From Kutzneria viridogrisea (GTDB lineage Bacteria; Actinomycetota; Actinomycetes; Mycobacteriales; Pseudonocardiaceae), in assembly GCA_014138725.1 (NCBI GenBank), contig JACJID010000003.1, positions 806,001 to 870,000 of the forward strand: a stretch of DNA of 64,000 nucleotides, written 5' to 3'. The translations under genes and the position numbers were made by a program. Below, in pieces: positions 50,970 through 59,869 of the stretch (position 1 is the stretch's first letter; each line of letters starts with the position of its first letter). The notes beneath the pieces were generated by a model, which saw nothing but the letters and a program-made list of their open reading frames with translations, did no database searches and was not told the origin of the DNA.

Positions 50970-52556
50970 CTACCTGGTGATGCCCGCGGTTGCGATCTTG
51001 TTGGCGTCCGGGGTACCGATGCCGGTCACGAGGTCGAAGCCGGACTTGGCGCTGTAGCCGCCGTTGCTGCCGCTGGAGATGTCGTGGTAGTTCGAGGCGG
51101 CGATCGAGTACAGCTTGGGATTGGCCCAGCCCAGCCCGGACTTGCCCTTGGCCTTGGCGTCCTGGTTGTAGACCGCGGCCACCCCCGCCCAGATCGGCGC
51201 GGCCCCGGAGGTGCCGTACACCGAGGTCCAGCTGCCCTGGCTGTAGACGGAGATGCCGGTCGGACCGCCCTGTGCGGAGACATCGGGCACCTGGCGCTTG
51301 TTCGTGGTGCCGATCTTCACCCCGCTCTGGAAGCTGGGCAGGGCGAACACCGAGGAGTAGCCGCCGCCGGAACCGTTCCAGCCGGTCTCCTTGCTCCAGG
51401 CGTTGCCGGAGGTGACGGTCAGGTTGGTGCCGCCGACCCCGGTCACGTACGGGTCGCTGGCCGGGTAGTCCACGGTCTTGCTGCCGTCACCGTTGTCGTC
51501 GGAGCCGCTGTCCCCGGAGGCGGCGAAGAAGCTCTGCCCCTGGGCGGCACCCTGCTTGAGGATGTTGTCCACGGCCTGGATGCCGGAGGTGGTGCGGCCC
51601 TTCTCCGACAGGCCCCAGCTGATCGAGGTCACCGGGATCCCGCTGGCCACGATCGCGTTGGCCAGGTCCACCTCGCCCTGGTCGGAGTTGGGCGCCTCGA
51701 ACACCTGGATGGCGGCCTTGGGCGCGATCGCCTGCACCGCCTCGATGTCCAGCTCCACCTCGACCTGGCCGTTGCCGATCGGGCCCGAACCCCCGCTGAC
51801 CTGCTTGACCACCGGGGTGGGCGAGCCGGTCTTGTAGTAGTTGTCGTAGGCGGTGATGTTGGACTGCTGGTAGCCGTCGAACTCCCACAGCGCCACGGTC
51901 TGCCCGCTGCCGTCGTAGCCAGCGGTGGCCAGCGGGGTCACGTCGTAACCGCCCTTGAGCTGGGTGGGCGTGTAGCCGCCGCCAGGACCGTTGTGCGGGG
52001 CCACCTTCGCGTGGTGCACGCGCACCGAGCGGGTGCTCAGCCCGGCCACGTCCAGCACGCTGCCCGCGATCGCGCTGGGCAGGTGCGGCGCGGCGGTGTT
52101 GGCGTAGAAGCCGCGGCCGGTCCTGCCGTCGCGGTAGTCGGCCAGGGTGGTGCCGAAGGCGCGGGAGACCGCCTCGGCCGGTCCGCTGGCGTCGACCACG
52201 AGGTGGTTGTCACTGACCGAGTCCACCGAAAGTCCTTGCCCACGAAGGTAGTCGGTGACCTTCGCGACCTCGGTGGAACTCGGCCCGTACCGGTCGGTGA
52301 ACTGCTCAGGTGTCAGGAAATGACCGTATCGTGGCGAATTCGGGTCGCTGACCTGGGCGATGACCTGGTCCAGCTCGGCGCCGTTGCGCAGGTTCAGGCT
52401 GACCGCGACCGAGATCTTCTGCTGTGCGGCAACGGTTCCGGTCCGCACGACCTCGGGGCCGAACGGGCTGGCGGGTGCGGCGAGCGCGACCGGCGCGGCC
52501 ACCGCGGCCACGGCTACGGGGGCGATCAGCGCACCGAGGATCCTCAGTGATTTCAC
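50970..52556 (-). CDS. S53-family (sedolisin/kumamolisin) secreted peptidase
   Basis: A 528-residue acid serine-carboxyl peptidase precursor. A signal peptide (MKSLRILGALIAPVAVAAVA, cleavage near ALA-AP) is followed by a pro-domain of about 150 residues (NLRNGAELDQVIAQVSDPNS...YGHFLTPEQF) and the catalytic domain. The Glu/Asp pair is in 'VEVELDIEAVQAIAPKA', the oxyanion Asp lies in 'FFAASGDSGSDDNG', the Ser is in 'VYGTSGAAPIWAG' and the Ca-site ends with 'GFDLVTGIGTPD'. GTG 52556 follows GGAG by six bases. Typical of extracellular protein degradation at low pH. Confidence 0.95.
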   Translation of the reverse strand: MKSLRILGALIAPVAVAAVAAPVALAAPASPFGPEVVRTGTVAAQQKISVAVSLNLRNGAELDQVIAQVSDPNSPRYGHFLTPEQFTDRYGPSSTEVAKVTDYLRGQGLSVDSVSDNHLVVDASGPAEAVSRAFGTTLADYRDGRTGRGFYANTAAPHLPSAIAGSVLDVAGLSTRSVRVHHAKVAPHNGPGGGYTPTQLKGGYDVTPLATAGYDGSGQTVALWEFDGYQQSNITAYDNYYKTGSPTPVVKQVSGGSGPIGNGQVEVELDIEAVQAIAPKAAIQVFEAPNSDQGEVDLANAIVASGIPVTSISWGLSEKGRTTSGIQAVDNILKQGAAQGQSFFAASGDSGSDDNGDGSKTVDYPASDPYVTGVGGTNLTVTSGNAWSKETGWNGSGGGYSSVFALPSFQSGVKIGTTNKRQVPDVSAQGGPTGISVYSQGSWTSVYGTSGAAPIWAGVAAVYNQDAKAKGKSGLGWANPKLYSIAASNYHDISSGSNGGYSAKSGFDLVTGIGTPDANKIATAGITR

Positions 52557-52641
52557 GAAGTTCTCCGCAGGGTGTCGGGATCGGGACAACACCCAAGCTA
52601 TTGGCCCGATCCCCGCACCGTTAGCGGGGAAACCCTTGTGC

Positions 52642-55449
52642 TCACCCGGCCTGACTGCGCAGGGCCACCCGTTCGGGCTCACCGATCGCGGGCTCGGGCA
52701 GCACCTCCATGGCGCGCACCAGTTCCGTGCGCGAGCGGACCCCGAACTTGCGGTAGATCCGGGACAGCGTGGCCTCCACGGTCTTCACACTGATGAACAG
52801 CGCGGCGGCCACCTCGCGGTTGGTGGAGCCCGCGCGCACGAGCTCGGCGACCCGTTGCTCGGCAAGGGTGAGCTCGGCCGGGGCCTGCTCGGCGCGCACC
52901 TGAACCCCGGTCCGGTCCAGTTCGTCCCGGACGCGCTCCGCCCAGGGCACGGCCTCGATCGCCACGCAGACCTCGTACGCCTCGATCAGCGCCGAACGCG
53001 CGGCGGCCCGCCTGCGGCAGCGGCGCTCGACCCCGGCCAGGGCGATCAGGGTGCGCGCCCGGTCCAGCGGGACGGGCAGTGCGCGTTGCCGGTCGGCGAT
53101 GGCACGCAGTGCGGCGGCACCCTCGTGCTGCTCCCCCAGCGCGACGGCGAGCAGCGCGCGGGCGCGGTCCAGGTTGGCCAGCACGCTCGCCCTGCCGAAC
53201 TCGCGGGCCCGCTCACGGGCGGAGTCGATCAGCGCGGCGGCCCGCTCGGTGTCCCCTGTGGACACCAGGGCCTCGGCCAGGTCGGCGTGCCAGCGCACCA
53301 CCGCCGGGTCCCGGATGTCCATGGCAGCGCCCAGGTCCGCGACCTGGCTCAGCGCGCGCACGGCGCCGGGGGCGTCACCCGTGCTGAGCAGGATCTGGCC
53401 CAACACGGCCAGGTTGCGCATCAGGAACAGCTTGTCCCCGTCGGCCTCGGACTCGCGGGCCCCGCGCCGCGCCAGCGCCGTCGCCGACTCCACGCTGCCG
53501 CCGGTGGCCTCCGCCAGCGCCGCGGCGAACAGCGCGGGCGCGCAGCTGACCCCCGCCTCGGAGAACAGCTGGATCGCCCGCCGGGCGGTCTCCAGTCCGC
53601 CGCGGCACTGCCCGGCCCTGGCCTGCGCCTCGGCCAGGGTCACCATGACGGCCACCGCGTCCTCCACGGCGGCGCTCTCCTCCACCTTGCGCAGCAACGG
53701 GATCAGCCGCTGCGTGGCCTGGGTGTACCGGTCGGCGTAGAGCTCCACGATCGCCTGGAGGCGGGCGGGTTCCCACAGGCGGGCCGCCGGGTTGGCCTCG
53801 GCCAGTTCCAGCGCGCGGGCCAGCGTGGGCCGCGCCTCGGGGTCACCGGTGAAGGTCAGCAGGTGGGCGAGGCGGGTCAGGGCACGCACGGCCGTCACCG
53901 GGTCGCCCGCGGCATCGGCCAGCCGCGCGGAGATACGGGACTGCTCCACCGCCTCCGCCGTGCGGCCGATCAACAGCGCGCGGCCGGCCGCCCACATGCG
54001 CATCGGCGCCTCCAGCGCGGGATCGCCCGCGGCGTCGGCGACCCCGTCCTCGATGAGCGGGCTGAGCACGTCCAGCGCCTGGCCCGCGTTGCGCAGCAGC
54101 ACCAGCCTCGCCCGCACCCGCAGTCGCGGGGAGCGCGCGTCGGCCAGCACCGACTCGGCCGCCGTGCGCGCCTCCACGCGCAGGCCCGCGTCGCAGGCGT
54201 GCTCGGCGGCGGCGAGTCGGCGCTCGGCCCGCACTTCCTGGTCGTCCCAAGGGGTTCGGTCGGCGGCCATGCTGGCCAGTTCGGCCGCGGTGACCGGGGC
54301 GCCACGGCGTCGCGCGGAGGCGGCCGCCGACATCAGCGTGCTGGCAACGGGTTCGTCCTCGTGCGGCTTGGCCAGCGCCAGGTGGCGGGCCTGCTCCACC
54401 GGCTCGCCCACCACCTCGGCCAGCCGGGCGTGCGCCTCGACCCGTTGGTGTGCGGGCACTTCCGCGTAGATCGCGGCCCGGATCAGTGGGTGGCGGAACC
54501 GCACGATGCCGTCGTCCCCGGTGCGCGCGAGCCCGCACCGGTCGGCGGCGGCGAGATCGCGGGCCGCGTCCGGGTGGCCCGCCGCGCGCAGCAGGGTCAG
54601 GCTGGGGCGGGTCGCCACGCTGGCCAGCAACAGGGTGGCCTGGGCCTGCGGGGACAGCTCGCCGAGCCGGTCCAGCAGCAGAGCACGCAGCCTGCGCGGC
54701 ACCGGCAGCGGGCTGCCCGGGCTCTCCGGGGCGCCCGCGCGCAGCACGGCACGGCCCAGTTCCAGTGCGTAGAAGGGGTTGCCGTCGGCGACCTCGTGCA
54801 CGCGCGCGACGAGGCTGTGCGGCAGCAGGCGGCCCGTGTCGCGCAGCAGCAGCCGGGCCACGTCGCGCGGGCTGAGCGGGGGCACGGCCAGTTCGGTGAC
54901 CTCGGGCGGGCACAGGTGCCGGTTCGCGGGCTGCTCGCGCTCGGGCACCCGCTCGGCGGCGAGCACCCGCACCGAGGTGCCCACGGTGCGGCGGGCCACG
55001 AAGGCGAGCACCTCGGCGCTGGGCGGGTCGACCCACTGCACGTCGTCGATCACCAGTACGACCGGGTTGGCGGCGGAAAGTCGTTGCAGCACTTGCAACA
55101 CCGCCATCCGCACGCCGAGGCGGCTCTGGTCGGAGCTGGGGTGTTCCCCACGCAGCAGGGCGGCGTCCAGCGCGGTGCGCAGCGGGGCGGGCAGTGCGGC
55201 CAGCGCCGCGTCGCCGACCTCGGCGAGCAGGTCGATCAGGCAGACGAAGGGCAGCTGGGAGTCCGACTCGTCGGGGGCACAGCGCAGCACGGCGCAGCCG
55301 CCCTCGGCCAGTTCGGCGGCGAGGGTGGACAGCAGGGTGGACTTGCCGATGCCCGCGGGACCGCCGAACAGCACGCTGCCGCCCGCCAGCAGCTGCGCTC
55401 TGGCGCTGCGGAGCAGGTCGCCGCGACCGACCGGGCCGAGTTCGTTCAC
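52642..55449 (-). CDS. LAL-type LuxR-family transcriptional regulator
   Basis: A 935-residue large ATP-binding LuxR regulator. The N-terminal AAA/STAND ATPase has Walker A 'VLFGGPAGIGKSTLLSTLAA' and Walker B 'NPVVLVIDDVQWVDPPSAEV', followed by a long helical TPR-like region (about 300-860). The C-terminal LuxR helix-turn-helix is 'LTLAEQRVAELVRAGSTNRE' with 'ALFISVKTVEATLSRIYRKF'. Such proteins usually activate specialised metabolism or catabolic genes. GTG 55449 follows GAGGT by five bases and is preferred over starts 20 or more codons upstream. No obvious target is adjacent except the S53 peptidase. Confidence 0.92.
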   Translation of the reverse strand: MNELGPVGRGDLLRSARAQLLAGGSVLFGGPAGIGKSTLLSTLAAELAEGGCAVLRCAPDESDSQLPFVCLIDLLAEVGDAALAALPAPLRTALDAALLRGEHPSSDQSRLGVRMAVLQVLQRLSAANPVVLVIDDVQWVDPPSAEVLAFVARRTVGTSVRVLAAERVPEREQPANRHLCPPEVTELAVPPLSPRDVARLLLRDTGRLLPHSLVARVHEVADGNPFYALELGRAVLRAGAPESPGSPLPVPRRLRALLLDRLGELSPQAQATLLLASVATRPSLTLLRAAGHPDAARDLAAADRCGLARTGDDGIVRFRHPLIRAAIYAEVPAHQRVEAHARLAEVVGEPVEQARHLALAKPHEDEPVASTLMSAAASARRRGAPVTAAELASMAADRTPWDDQEVRAERRLAAAEHACDAGLRVEARTAAESVLADARSPRLRVRARLVLLRNAGQALDVLSPLIEDGVADAAGDPALEAPMRMWAAGRALLIGRTAEAVEQSRISARLADAAGDPVTAVRALTRLAHLLTFTGDPEARPTLARALELAEANPAARLWEPARLQAIVELYADRYTQATQRLIPLLRKVEESAAVEDAVAVMVTLAEAQARAGQCRGGLETARRAIQLFSEAGVSCAPALFAAALAEATGGSVESATALARRGARESEADGDKLFLMRNLAVLGQILLSTGDAPGAVRALSQVADLGAAMDIRDPAVVRWHADLAEALVSTGDTERAAALIDSARERAREFGRASVLANLDRARALLAVALGEQHEGAAALRAIADRQRALPVPLDRARTLIALAGVERRCRRRAAARSALIEAYEVCVAIEAVPWAERVRDELDRTGVQVRAEQAPAELTLAEQRVAELVRAGSTNREVAAALFISVKTVEATLSRIYRKFGVRSRTELVRAMEVLPEPAIGEPERVALRSQAG

Positions 55450-55689
55450 GTGGTACCTCGACTGCAGGGGCGAGAAGGCACTCAGGTCTATTTTCGGCGT
55501 ACCCACACGGTCCGGATAACCGGTATTCGTGTGAGCCGCTACGCGATACGGCCTACGACTTTCGTCGGTACCGCACCAATTCGGACAACGATGTCCGCAC
55601 CGGAAACCGCAGGGTGGCGGCGGTGATCGCTCAGCAGGCGCAACAGGGACAGGCACCCGGAACTGTGCACAACCGTGGTGTTCGCACTG
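55450..55689. other. Intergenic region upstream of the LuxR regulator
   Basis: About 240 bp. I see no gene, hairpin or operator of note. Confidence 0.3.
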
Positions 55690-56358
55690 TCATGGATCAA
55701 CCACACCGTGTGGTTCCGGCTTTGTCAACGGCCTCCCACCTGACGGATGTGGACCATTGCCCAATGGCCTCGGTGGGCGGGTGACATAGGGCACACACAG
55801 CCGCACGAGCACCAGTCCCGGGGCGATCAGCGGCACCACGGCGGACAGGGCGGCGGCGGTGACCCCTGCGTGCAGCACGTCGCGGGGCATCAGCACGATG
55901 TGCCGCAGCACGAACGCGCGGCGGCCGGGCAGCGAGACCAGCAGCAGCACCAGCACAAAGGCGCCCAGGGCCAGCACGGCGCGGTTGACCGCCGAGCCGT
56001 AACCGATGCCCTCGGCGGCGGTCATCACCGCCAGCCAGCCCAGCAGCGCGGGCAACTGGTTGCGCTCGGTCGTGGAGGACCAGAGCAGTCCGCCCGCGAT
56101 GGCCAGCGCGCCGAGCGGGCCGTGCCTGCGCTCGTCGCGCAGCCACTGCGTGATCGCGTCCAGCCAGCGGGAGGGCACGTCCGCCCAGCCGAGGCCCAGT
56201 CTCAGCACGTCCAGCGGGGAGCGGCCGTCCTGCTGCACCTGGCCGACGATCCAGAACAGGGTCCACAACGAGAGCAGTGCTGCGGCGAACAGCTGCCACC
56301 TCGGCCTGCGCACCGCCACCTGCCAGAGACGGACCAGTTCCCGCCGCCTGCCCTGCAT
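55690..56358 (-). CDS. Integral membrane protein of unknown function
   Basis: A 222-residue protein with about six hydrophobic segments (LFAAALLSLWTLFWIVGQV, GPLGALAIAGGLLWSS, LPALLGWLAVMTAAEGIGYG, RAVLALGAFVLVLLLVSLPG and two more near the end), a basic N-terminus and a Pro-rich cytoplasmic tail. Overlapping frames on both strands are also open, but only this one has membrane-protein character and a ribosome site (GGGAG, six bases before ATG 56358). I do not recognise the family. Confidence 0.7.
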   Translation of the reverse strand: MQGRRRELVRLWQVAVRRPRWQLFAAALLSLWTLFWIVGQVQQDGRSPLDVLRLGLGWADVPSRWLDAITQWLRDERRHGPLGALAIAGGLLWSSTTERNQLPALLGWLAVMTAAEGIGYGSAVNRAVLALGAFVLVLLLVSLPGRRAFVLRHIVLMPRDVLHAGVTAAALSAVVPLIAPGLVLVRLCVPYVTRPPRPLGNGPHPSGGRPLTKPEPHGVVDP

Positions 56359-56721
56359 CGCCAACTCCCCAGTCCGCGTACCGCCCCCTCGATGGTGAAG
56401 CGCGCCGGGCGGGTCGGCAAGAACGCATATGGTCGAGGGCGTGTCGAGGTTGTTGTACACGCACGGTGATGGTGGTCACCGTGGCCTGCACCGGGCGAGG
56501 GATGCGGGAACACCACGCGCACCGCTACCGTTGTAGGCAGTGGTTGGCTGGTACGTGTCCCCCGGGCCGCATCTAATCAACCGGTGCGAAATACCGTACG
56601 GCTGGAGTCGCATCGTGTCCTTCGCCGAGAGGCGACCTACCAGTCGGCCACAAGAGGGCGGGTTCCTCCGGGAGCCCGCCCTCTGCTGTCGGCAGGCGCT
56701 TTCCAGGTGCACGATGTCCGC

Positions 56722-57393
56722 GTGAACGACGAGGCACTGCCCGCGTGGCGCCAGCGGACCGCGACCGAGCACCGCTGGCCGGTGGCGCTGGCCATCCTGC
56801 TCGCGCTGGGGCTGCAACTGCCGTTGCCCGACAAGCTGAACTTCCTGCCGTCCTGGCTGCTGCCCGGTCTGACCACGCTGCTGGTGGTGCTGGTGGTGGC
56901 CGTCAACCCCGGCCGGGTCGGCCGCTACGAGCGGCTGGAGCGCTCCATCGGGCTGGTGGTCGCCGCGCTGGTCAGCTTCGGCAACGCCGTCAACGGGGTG
57001 CAGCTGGTGCGGCACATCCTCGACGGCTCGCTCGGCGACCAGGCCGGGCCGCTGCTCAGCAACGGGGCCTCGGTGTACGTCACCAACATCATCGTGTTCT
57101 CGCTCTGGTACTGGGAGTTCGACCGCGGCGGGCCAGCCGTGCGCGCCAGCGGGGTGCGCGAGTACCCGGACTTCCTGTTCCCGCAGATGAGCAGCCCCGA
57201 ACTCGCCCCGCGCGACTGGGAGCCGCGCTACCTGGACTACCTGTACCTGTCGTTCACCAACGCCACCGCGTTCAGCCCCACCGACGTGATGCCGCTGCGG
57301 ACCTGGGCCAAGCTCGCCATGCTCGCCCAGTCGGTGATCTCCCTGCTGATCGTCGTCCTCGTCGTCGCCCGCGCCGTCAACGTCCTGCACTGA
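56722..57393 (+). CDS. DUF1345-type multi-pass membrane protein
   Basis: A 223-residue membrane protein with about six helices. The late block 'DYLYLSFTNATAFSPTDVMP' followed by 'LRTWAKLAMLAQSVISLLIV' is a strong signature of DUF1345-like proteins, whose 'TDxxP' segment resembles the pore of two-helix ion channels; transport is not proven. 'SLWYWEFDRGGP' is also conserved. The start is GTG 56722 or GTG 56707; the frame upstream is not protein-like. It is followed by the tandem array of palindromic repeats. Confidence 0.82.
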   Translation: MNDEALPAWRQRTATEHRWPVALAILLALGLQLPLPDKLNFLPSWLLPGLTTLLVVLVVAVNPGRVGRYERLERSIGLVVAALVSFGNAVNGVQLVRHILDGSLGDQAGPLLSNGASVYVTNIIVFSLWYWEFDRGGPAVRASGVREYPDFLFPQMSSPELAPRDWEPRYLDYLYLSFTNATAFSPTDVMPLRTWAKLAMLAQSVISLLIVVLVVARAVNVLH

Positions 57394-57420
57394 GCCCGCG
57401 GCACCCGCTCGCCCCACCTC

Positions 57421-57870
57421 CTGTGTCATGAAGGTGCCGTTCGGGACGCCCACCGCCGCAAAGGGCACCTTGGTGGCGGGTGGCGGCGCAGGTCCAGCCC
57501 GCCGGTGGCCCGCCCGACGCCCCTGTCGTGAAGGTGCCGTTCAGGACGTTCACCGCCACGAAAGGCACCTTCGTGGTAGCGCAGGTCCAGCCCGCCCGTG
57601 GCCCGCCCGCCCAACGCCCCTGTCATGAAGGTGCCGTTCGGGACGCCCACCGCCGCAAAGGGCACCTTGGTGGCGGGACGGGGCCGCCCACCGCTGGCTC
57701 CCCGACCCAACGCCCGTGCCATGAAGGTGCCGTTCAGGACACTCACCGCCGCGAAAGGCACCTTGGTGGCGGGACGGGGCCGCCCACCGCTGGCTCCCCG
57801 ACCCAACGCCCCTGTCATGAAGGTGCCGTTCAGGACGTTCACCGCCACAAAGGGCACCTTCAGGACATGG
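57421..57870. repeat. Tandem array of five palindromic GTGCCGTTC elements
   Basis: Five copies with the conserved start TGAAGGTGCCGTTC at 57429, 57529, 57626, 57722 and 57818, each followed about 25 bases later by AAAGGGCACCTT or GAAAGGCACCTT. The period is 100, 97, 96 and 96 bases. Between copies lie near-identical spacers (GGCGGGACGGGGCCGCCCAC recurs). Inner loops vary (GGACGCCCACCGCC, GGACGTTCACCGCC, GGACACTCACCGCC). Both strands stay open in one frame through several copies, because the period is a multiple of three, but there is no ribosome site. Confidence 0.85.
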
Positions 57871-58495
57871 CGGCGCGGGCCTGAGCAGGCTCGCCGGGCC
57901 CGGGCCTGGACCCGGGCCGAGGCGCGCCGCGAAAGGACCATTCGCTGCGTTCAACGCAGTGAAAGCCACCTTCGCGGCGGCTGCGGCACGCTCACCGCGC
58001 AGTGAAAGCCACCTTCACGCCATGCCCCGGGCGGGACTCGCGCGCAGGAGAGCGGGACTCGCAGATACCGAAGTCTCGTCCCCCACCACGCAATCGGGGT
58101 CCGGGGCGGCGCCCCGGCGTGGGGGCCGTGCCCCCACAGCGACAGCCGTGCTTGCGGGCGACCGCGCTCCGGGAGCAAAACTCCCGGAAAGCACGGAGCC
58201 CCCGTCCGAGGACGGGGGCTCCGGTTTCCCGTCACCAGGGGGGAGGGGTGACGGGAGGTCTTTGTTCATCGCTAAGCCTAATGCATCTGGCGGGAACAGC
58301 AAGCCCCGGGGCCCGAATCTTCACTTTTGGCCCTGCCTGACAGCTCAAGCCTTCCTCAAGCTTGCACGGTAGTGCGTGAAACCTGGCGGTTTCCGCCAAA
58401 CGGGTGTAGAAGAGACCCTTCACGGCTGCATCGATTCACCACGGGGAGCGCTGTGACCGTGCGCACAAACCCGTGGCGCGATCGCCAAGTTCGTG
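57871..58495. other. Hairpin-rich gene-free region
   Basis: More than 600 bp without a credible gene. It contains decayed half-elements of the palindromic family (57929-57980 and about 57999-58020), two GCGGGACTCGC motifs (58029-58042, 58050-58062), a 13-bp hairpin GGAGCCCCCGTCC with its complement (58195-58222), a 9-bp hairpin CCCGTCACC/GGTGACGGG (58228-58255) and TGGCGG-TTT-CCGCCA (58384-58398). A structured non-coding RNA cannot be excluded. Confidence 0.5.
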
Positions 58496-58526
58496 GGCAA
58501 TCCCCAACGTGGGATCGCCTTACAAT
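58496..58526 (+). promoter_or_regulatory. Promoter and operator of MarR-family gene
   Basis: Inverted repeat GGCAATCCC-CAACGT-GGGATCGCC (58496-58519, one mismatch) directly before a good -10 element TACAAT (58521-58526). The -10 lies six bases before the ATG at 58533, so the transcript may be leaderless. The repeat overlaps the -35 region, fitting autorepression. Confidence 0.6.
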
Positions 58527-58532
58527 GGGGCC

Positions 58533-59018
58533 ATGAGCGGAGCGCACCGACCGGACCAGTTCGTGCTCCCGGAGCGCATGTTGGACATGCCGAGCTTCCT
58601 GTTCGTGATGCTCGCGAAGGAGTGGCGGCGCCTGGGCAACGCCCTGTTCAACGACTCGCTGCGCGGTCCGCACATGGTGATCCTGGCCTCGCTGGTGGAC
58701 TTCGGCGCCTCCTCGCAGAAGGAGATCAGCGAGCGGCTGGGCATCGACGCCAGCGACCTGGTCGCCCTGCTGGACGACCTGGAGAAGGCGGGGCTGGCCA
58801 ACCGCAAGCGCGACGAGCGCGACCGCAGGCGGTACGCGGTGATGGCGACCCAGGCCGGGGAGCGGGTGCTGCGCCAGCGCATGACCGGGGTGCGCCAGCT
58901 CAACGAGGAACTGCTCGAACCGCTGACCGATGCCGAGCGGGCGGAGCTGCACCGCTTGCTGCTCAAGGTGTTCGCGCACCACCAGCCGCGGCGGGTGCCT
59001 CAGGCCGCCAGGGAGTAG
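58533..59018 (+). CDS. MarR-family transcriptional regulator
   Basis: A 161-residue winged-helix regulator. The DNA-binding region is 'SSQKEISERLGIDASDLVAL' and the wing is 'GLANRKRDERDRRRYAVMAT', with the DERDRR pattern of the family. The start ATG sits six bases after a -10 box. Its 3' end overlaps the last 19 bases of the convergent fluoride-exporter gene, so the two may influence each other by antisense transcription. The ligand is unknown. Confidence 0.9.
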   Translation: MSGAHRPDQFVLPERMLDMPSFLFVMLAKEWRRLGNALFNDSLRGPHMVILASLVDFGASSQKEISERLGIDASDLVALLDDLEKAGLANRKRDERDRRRYAVMATQAGERVLRQRMTGVRQLNEELLEPLTDAERAELHRLLLKVFAHHQPRRVPQAARE

Positions 59019-59356
59019 CCCAGCAGCGCGACGCCCAGCCCGGCGCCCGCGCTGATCAGCACGTTGAGCAGCGCGTAGAAGTACGACCTGGACTCCAGCA
59101 GGCGGACGGTCTCGTAGCTGAAGGTGCTGAACGTGGTGAAGGCCCCGCACAGGCCGGTGCCCAGCAGGGCGAGCAGCCCGCCGGGCAGGGCCGAGCCGAG
59201 GCCGACCAGCACACCGAGCACGAAGGAGCCGATCACGTTGATCAGGACCGTGCCCCAGGGGAAGGCCGTGTCGTGCCGGGACTGGACCGCGCGGTCGAGC
59301 AGGTAGCGCAGCGGGGCGCCGACCGCTGCCCCGAGCACGACGAGCAGTTCGGTCAC
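59000..59356 (-). CDS. crcB: Fluoride ion exporter CrcB/FluC, subunit 2
   Basis: A 118-residue membrane protein with four helices. The Fluc signature 'WGTVLINVIGSFVLGVLVGL' (pore Asn) and 'GLCGAFTTFSTFSYETVRLL' (pore Phe box TTFSTFS) are intact. Fluc channels are dual-topology dimers; actinobacteria often encode two tandem genes making a heterodimer, as here. Its start overlaps the stop of the upstream crcB (GTGA). Confidence 0.93.
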   Translation of the reverse strand: MTELLVVLGAAVGAPLRYLLDRAVQSRHDTAFPWGTVLINVIGSFVLGVLVGLGSALPGGLLALLGTGLCGAFTTFSTFSYETVRLLESRSYFYALLNVLISAGAGLGVALLGYSLAA

Positions 59357-59814
59357 GAGGACCTCCGAGCGCAGACCAGCCGGGTCACGGCCATGGAAAA
59401 GGCCGTGGCGGCGAACCCGCAGAGCAGGGATCCGAACAGGTAGGCGACGCCGACCAGCACCGTGCCGGGTCGCAGCAACCCGTGCACCTCCACGGCGAAG
59501 GTGGAGAAGGTGGTGAGCCCGCCGAGCACGCCGACCCCGAGCAACGGCCGCAGCAGCCGGTGCGGGGTGAGGACCTCGGTGATGACCACCATCAGCACAC
59601 CGATCAGCGCACAGCCCACCACGTTGACGGTGAAGGTGGCCCAGGGCACGCGGCCGGGCTCGGCGGGCAGCAGCTGCGCGAGGCCGTAACGGGCCAGCGA
59701 ACCCAGCGCGCCGCCCACCGCGATCGCGGCGAGCACCGGCCAGCCGATCTCATTGCGCTGCGCGGGTACGTGCAGGTCCACGTCAGGATCGACCGATCGG
59801 CTCACGGGCGGCAC
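59353..59814 (-). CDS. crcB: Fluoride ion exporter CrcB/FluC, subunit 1
   Basis: A 153-residue protein with a 30-residue hydrophilic extension and then four helices carrying 'WATFTVNVVGCALIGVLMVV' and 'LGGLTTFSTFAVEVHGLL', the same pore motifs as its partner. The start is GTG 59814 or GTG 59805; neither has a clear ribosome site. I see no fluoride riboswitch in the short gap behind the cyclophilin gene. Confidence 0.92.
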   Translation of the reverse strand: MPPVSRSVDPDVDLHVPAQRNEIGWPVLAAIAVGGALGSLARYGLAQLLPAEPGRVPWATFTVNVVGCALIGVLMVVITEVLTPHRLLRPLLGVGVLGGLTTFSTFAVEVHGLLRPGTVLVGVAYLFGSLLCGFAATAFSMAVTRLVCARRSS

Positions 59815-59821
59815 AGTAGCA

Positions 59822-59858
59822 ACAGGTGGCGGCAGGCCAGCCGCCTGCCGCCACCTGT
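59822..59858 (-). terminator. Cyclophilin gene terminator
   Basis: A perfect 16-bp stem (ACAGGTGGCGGCAGGC and its complement) with loop CAGCC, 12 bases after the cyclophilin stop and before crcB. Confidence 0.75.
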
Positions 59859-59869
59859 CAGTGCGGAGC

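Noticed and set aside
55697-56491. 264-residue minus-strand frame overlapping the membrane protein
   Set aside because: Arg/Gly/Ala-rich without hydrophobic helices; the alternative frame 55690-56358 has clear membrane segments and a ribosome site.
57421-57870. CRISPR array
   Set aside because: Repeats are long palindromes at ~96-bp spacing with near-identical spacers, and no cas gene is present.
57598-58005. 135-residue open frame with repeating MKVPF..T.TA.KGT peptides
   Set aside because: The repetition comes from the palindromic DNA array with a 96-bp period; the opposite strand is equally open, there is no ribosome site, and the same arms occur as single non-coding copies elsewhere.
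59815-59869. Fluoride riboswitch before crcB
   Set aside because: The gap contains only a 16-bp terminator hairpin of the cyclophilin gene; no pseudoknot-type conserved fluoride motif was seen.
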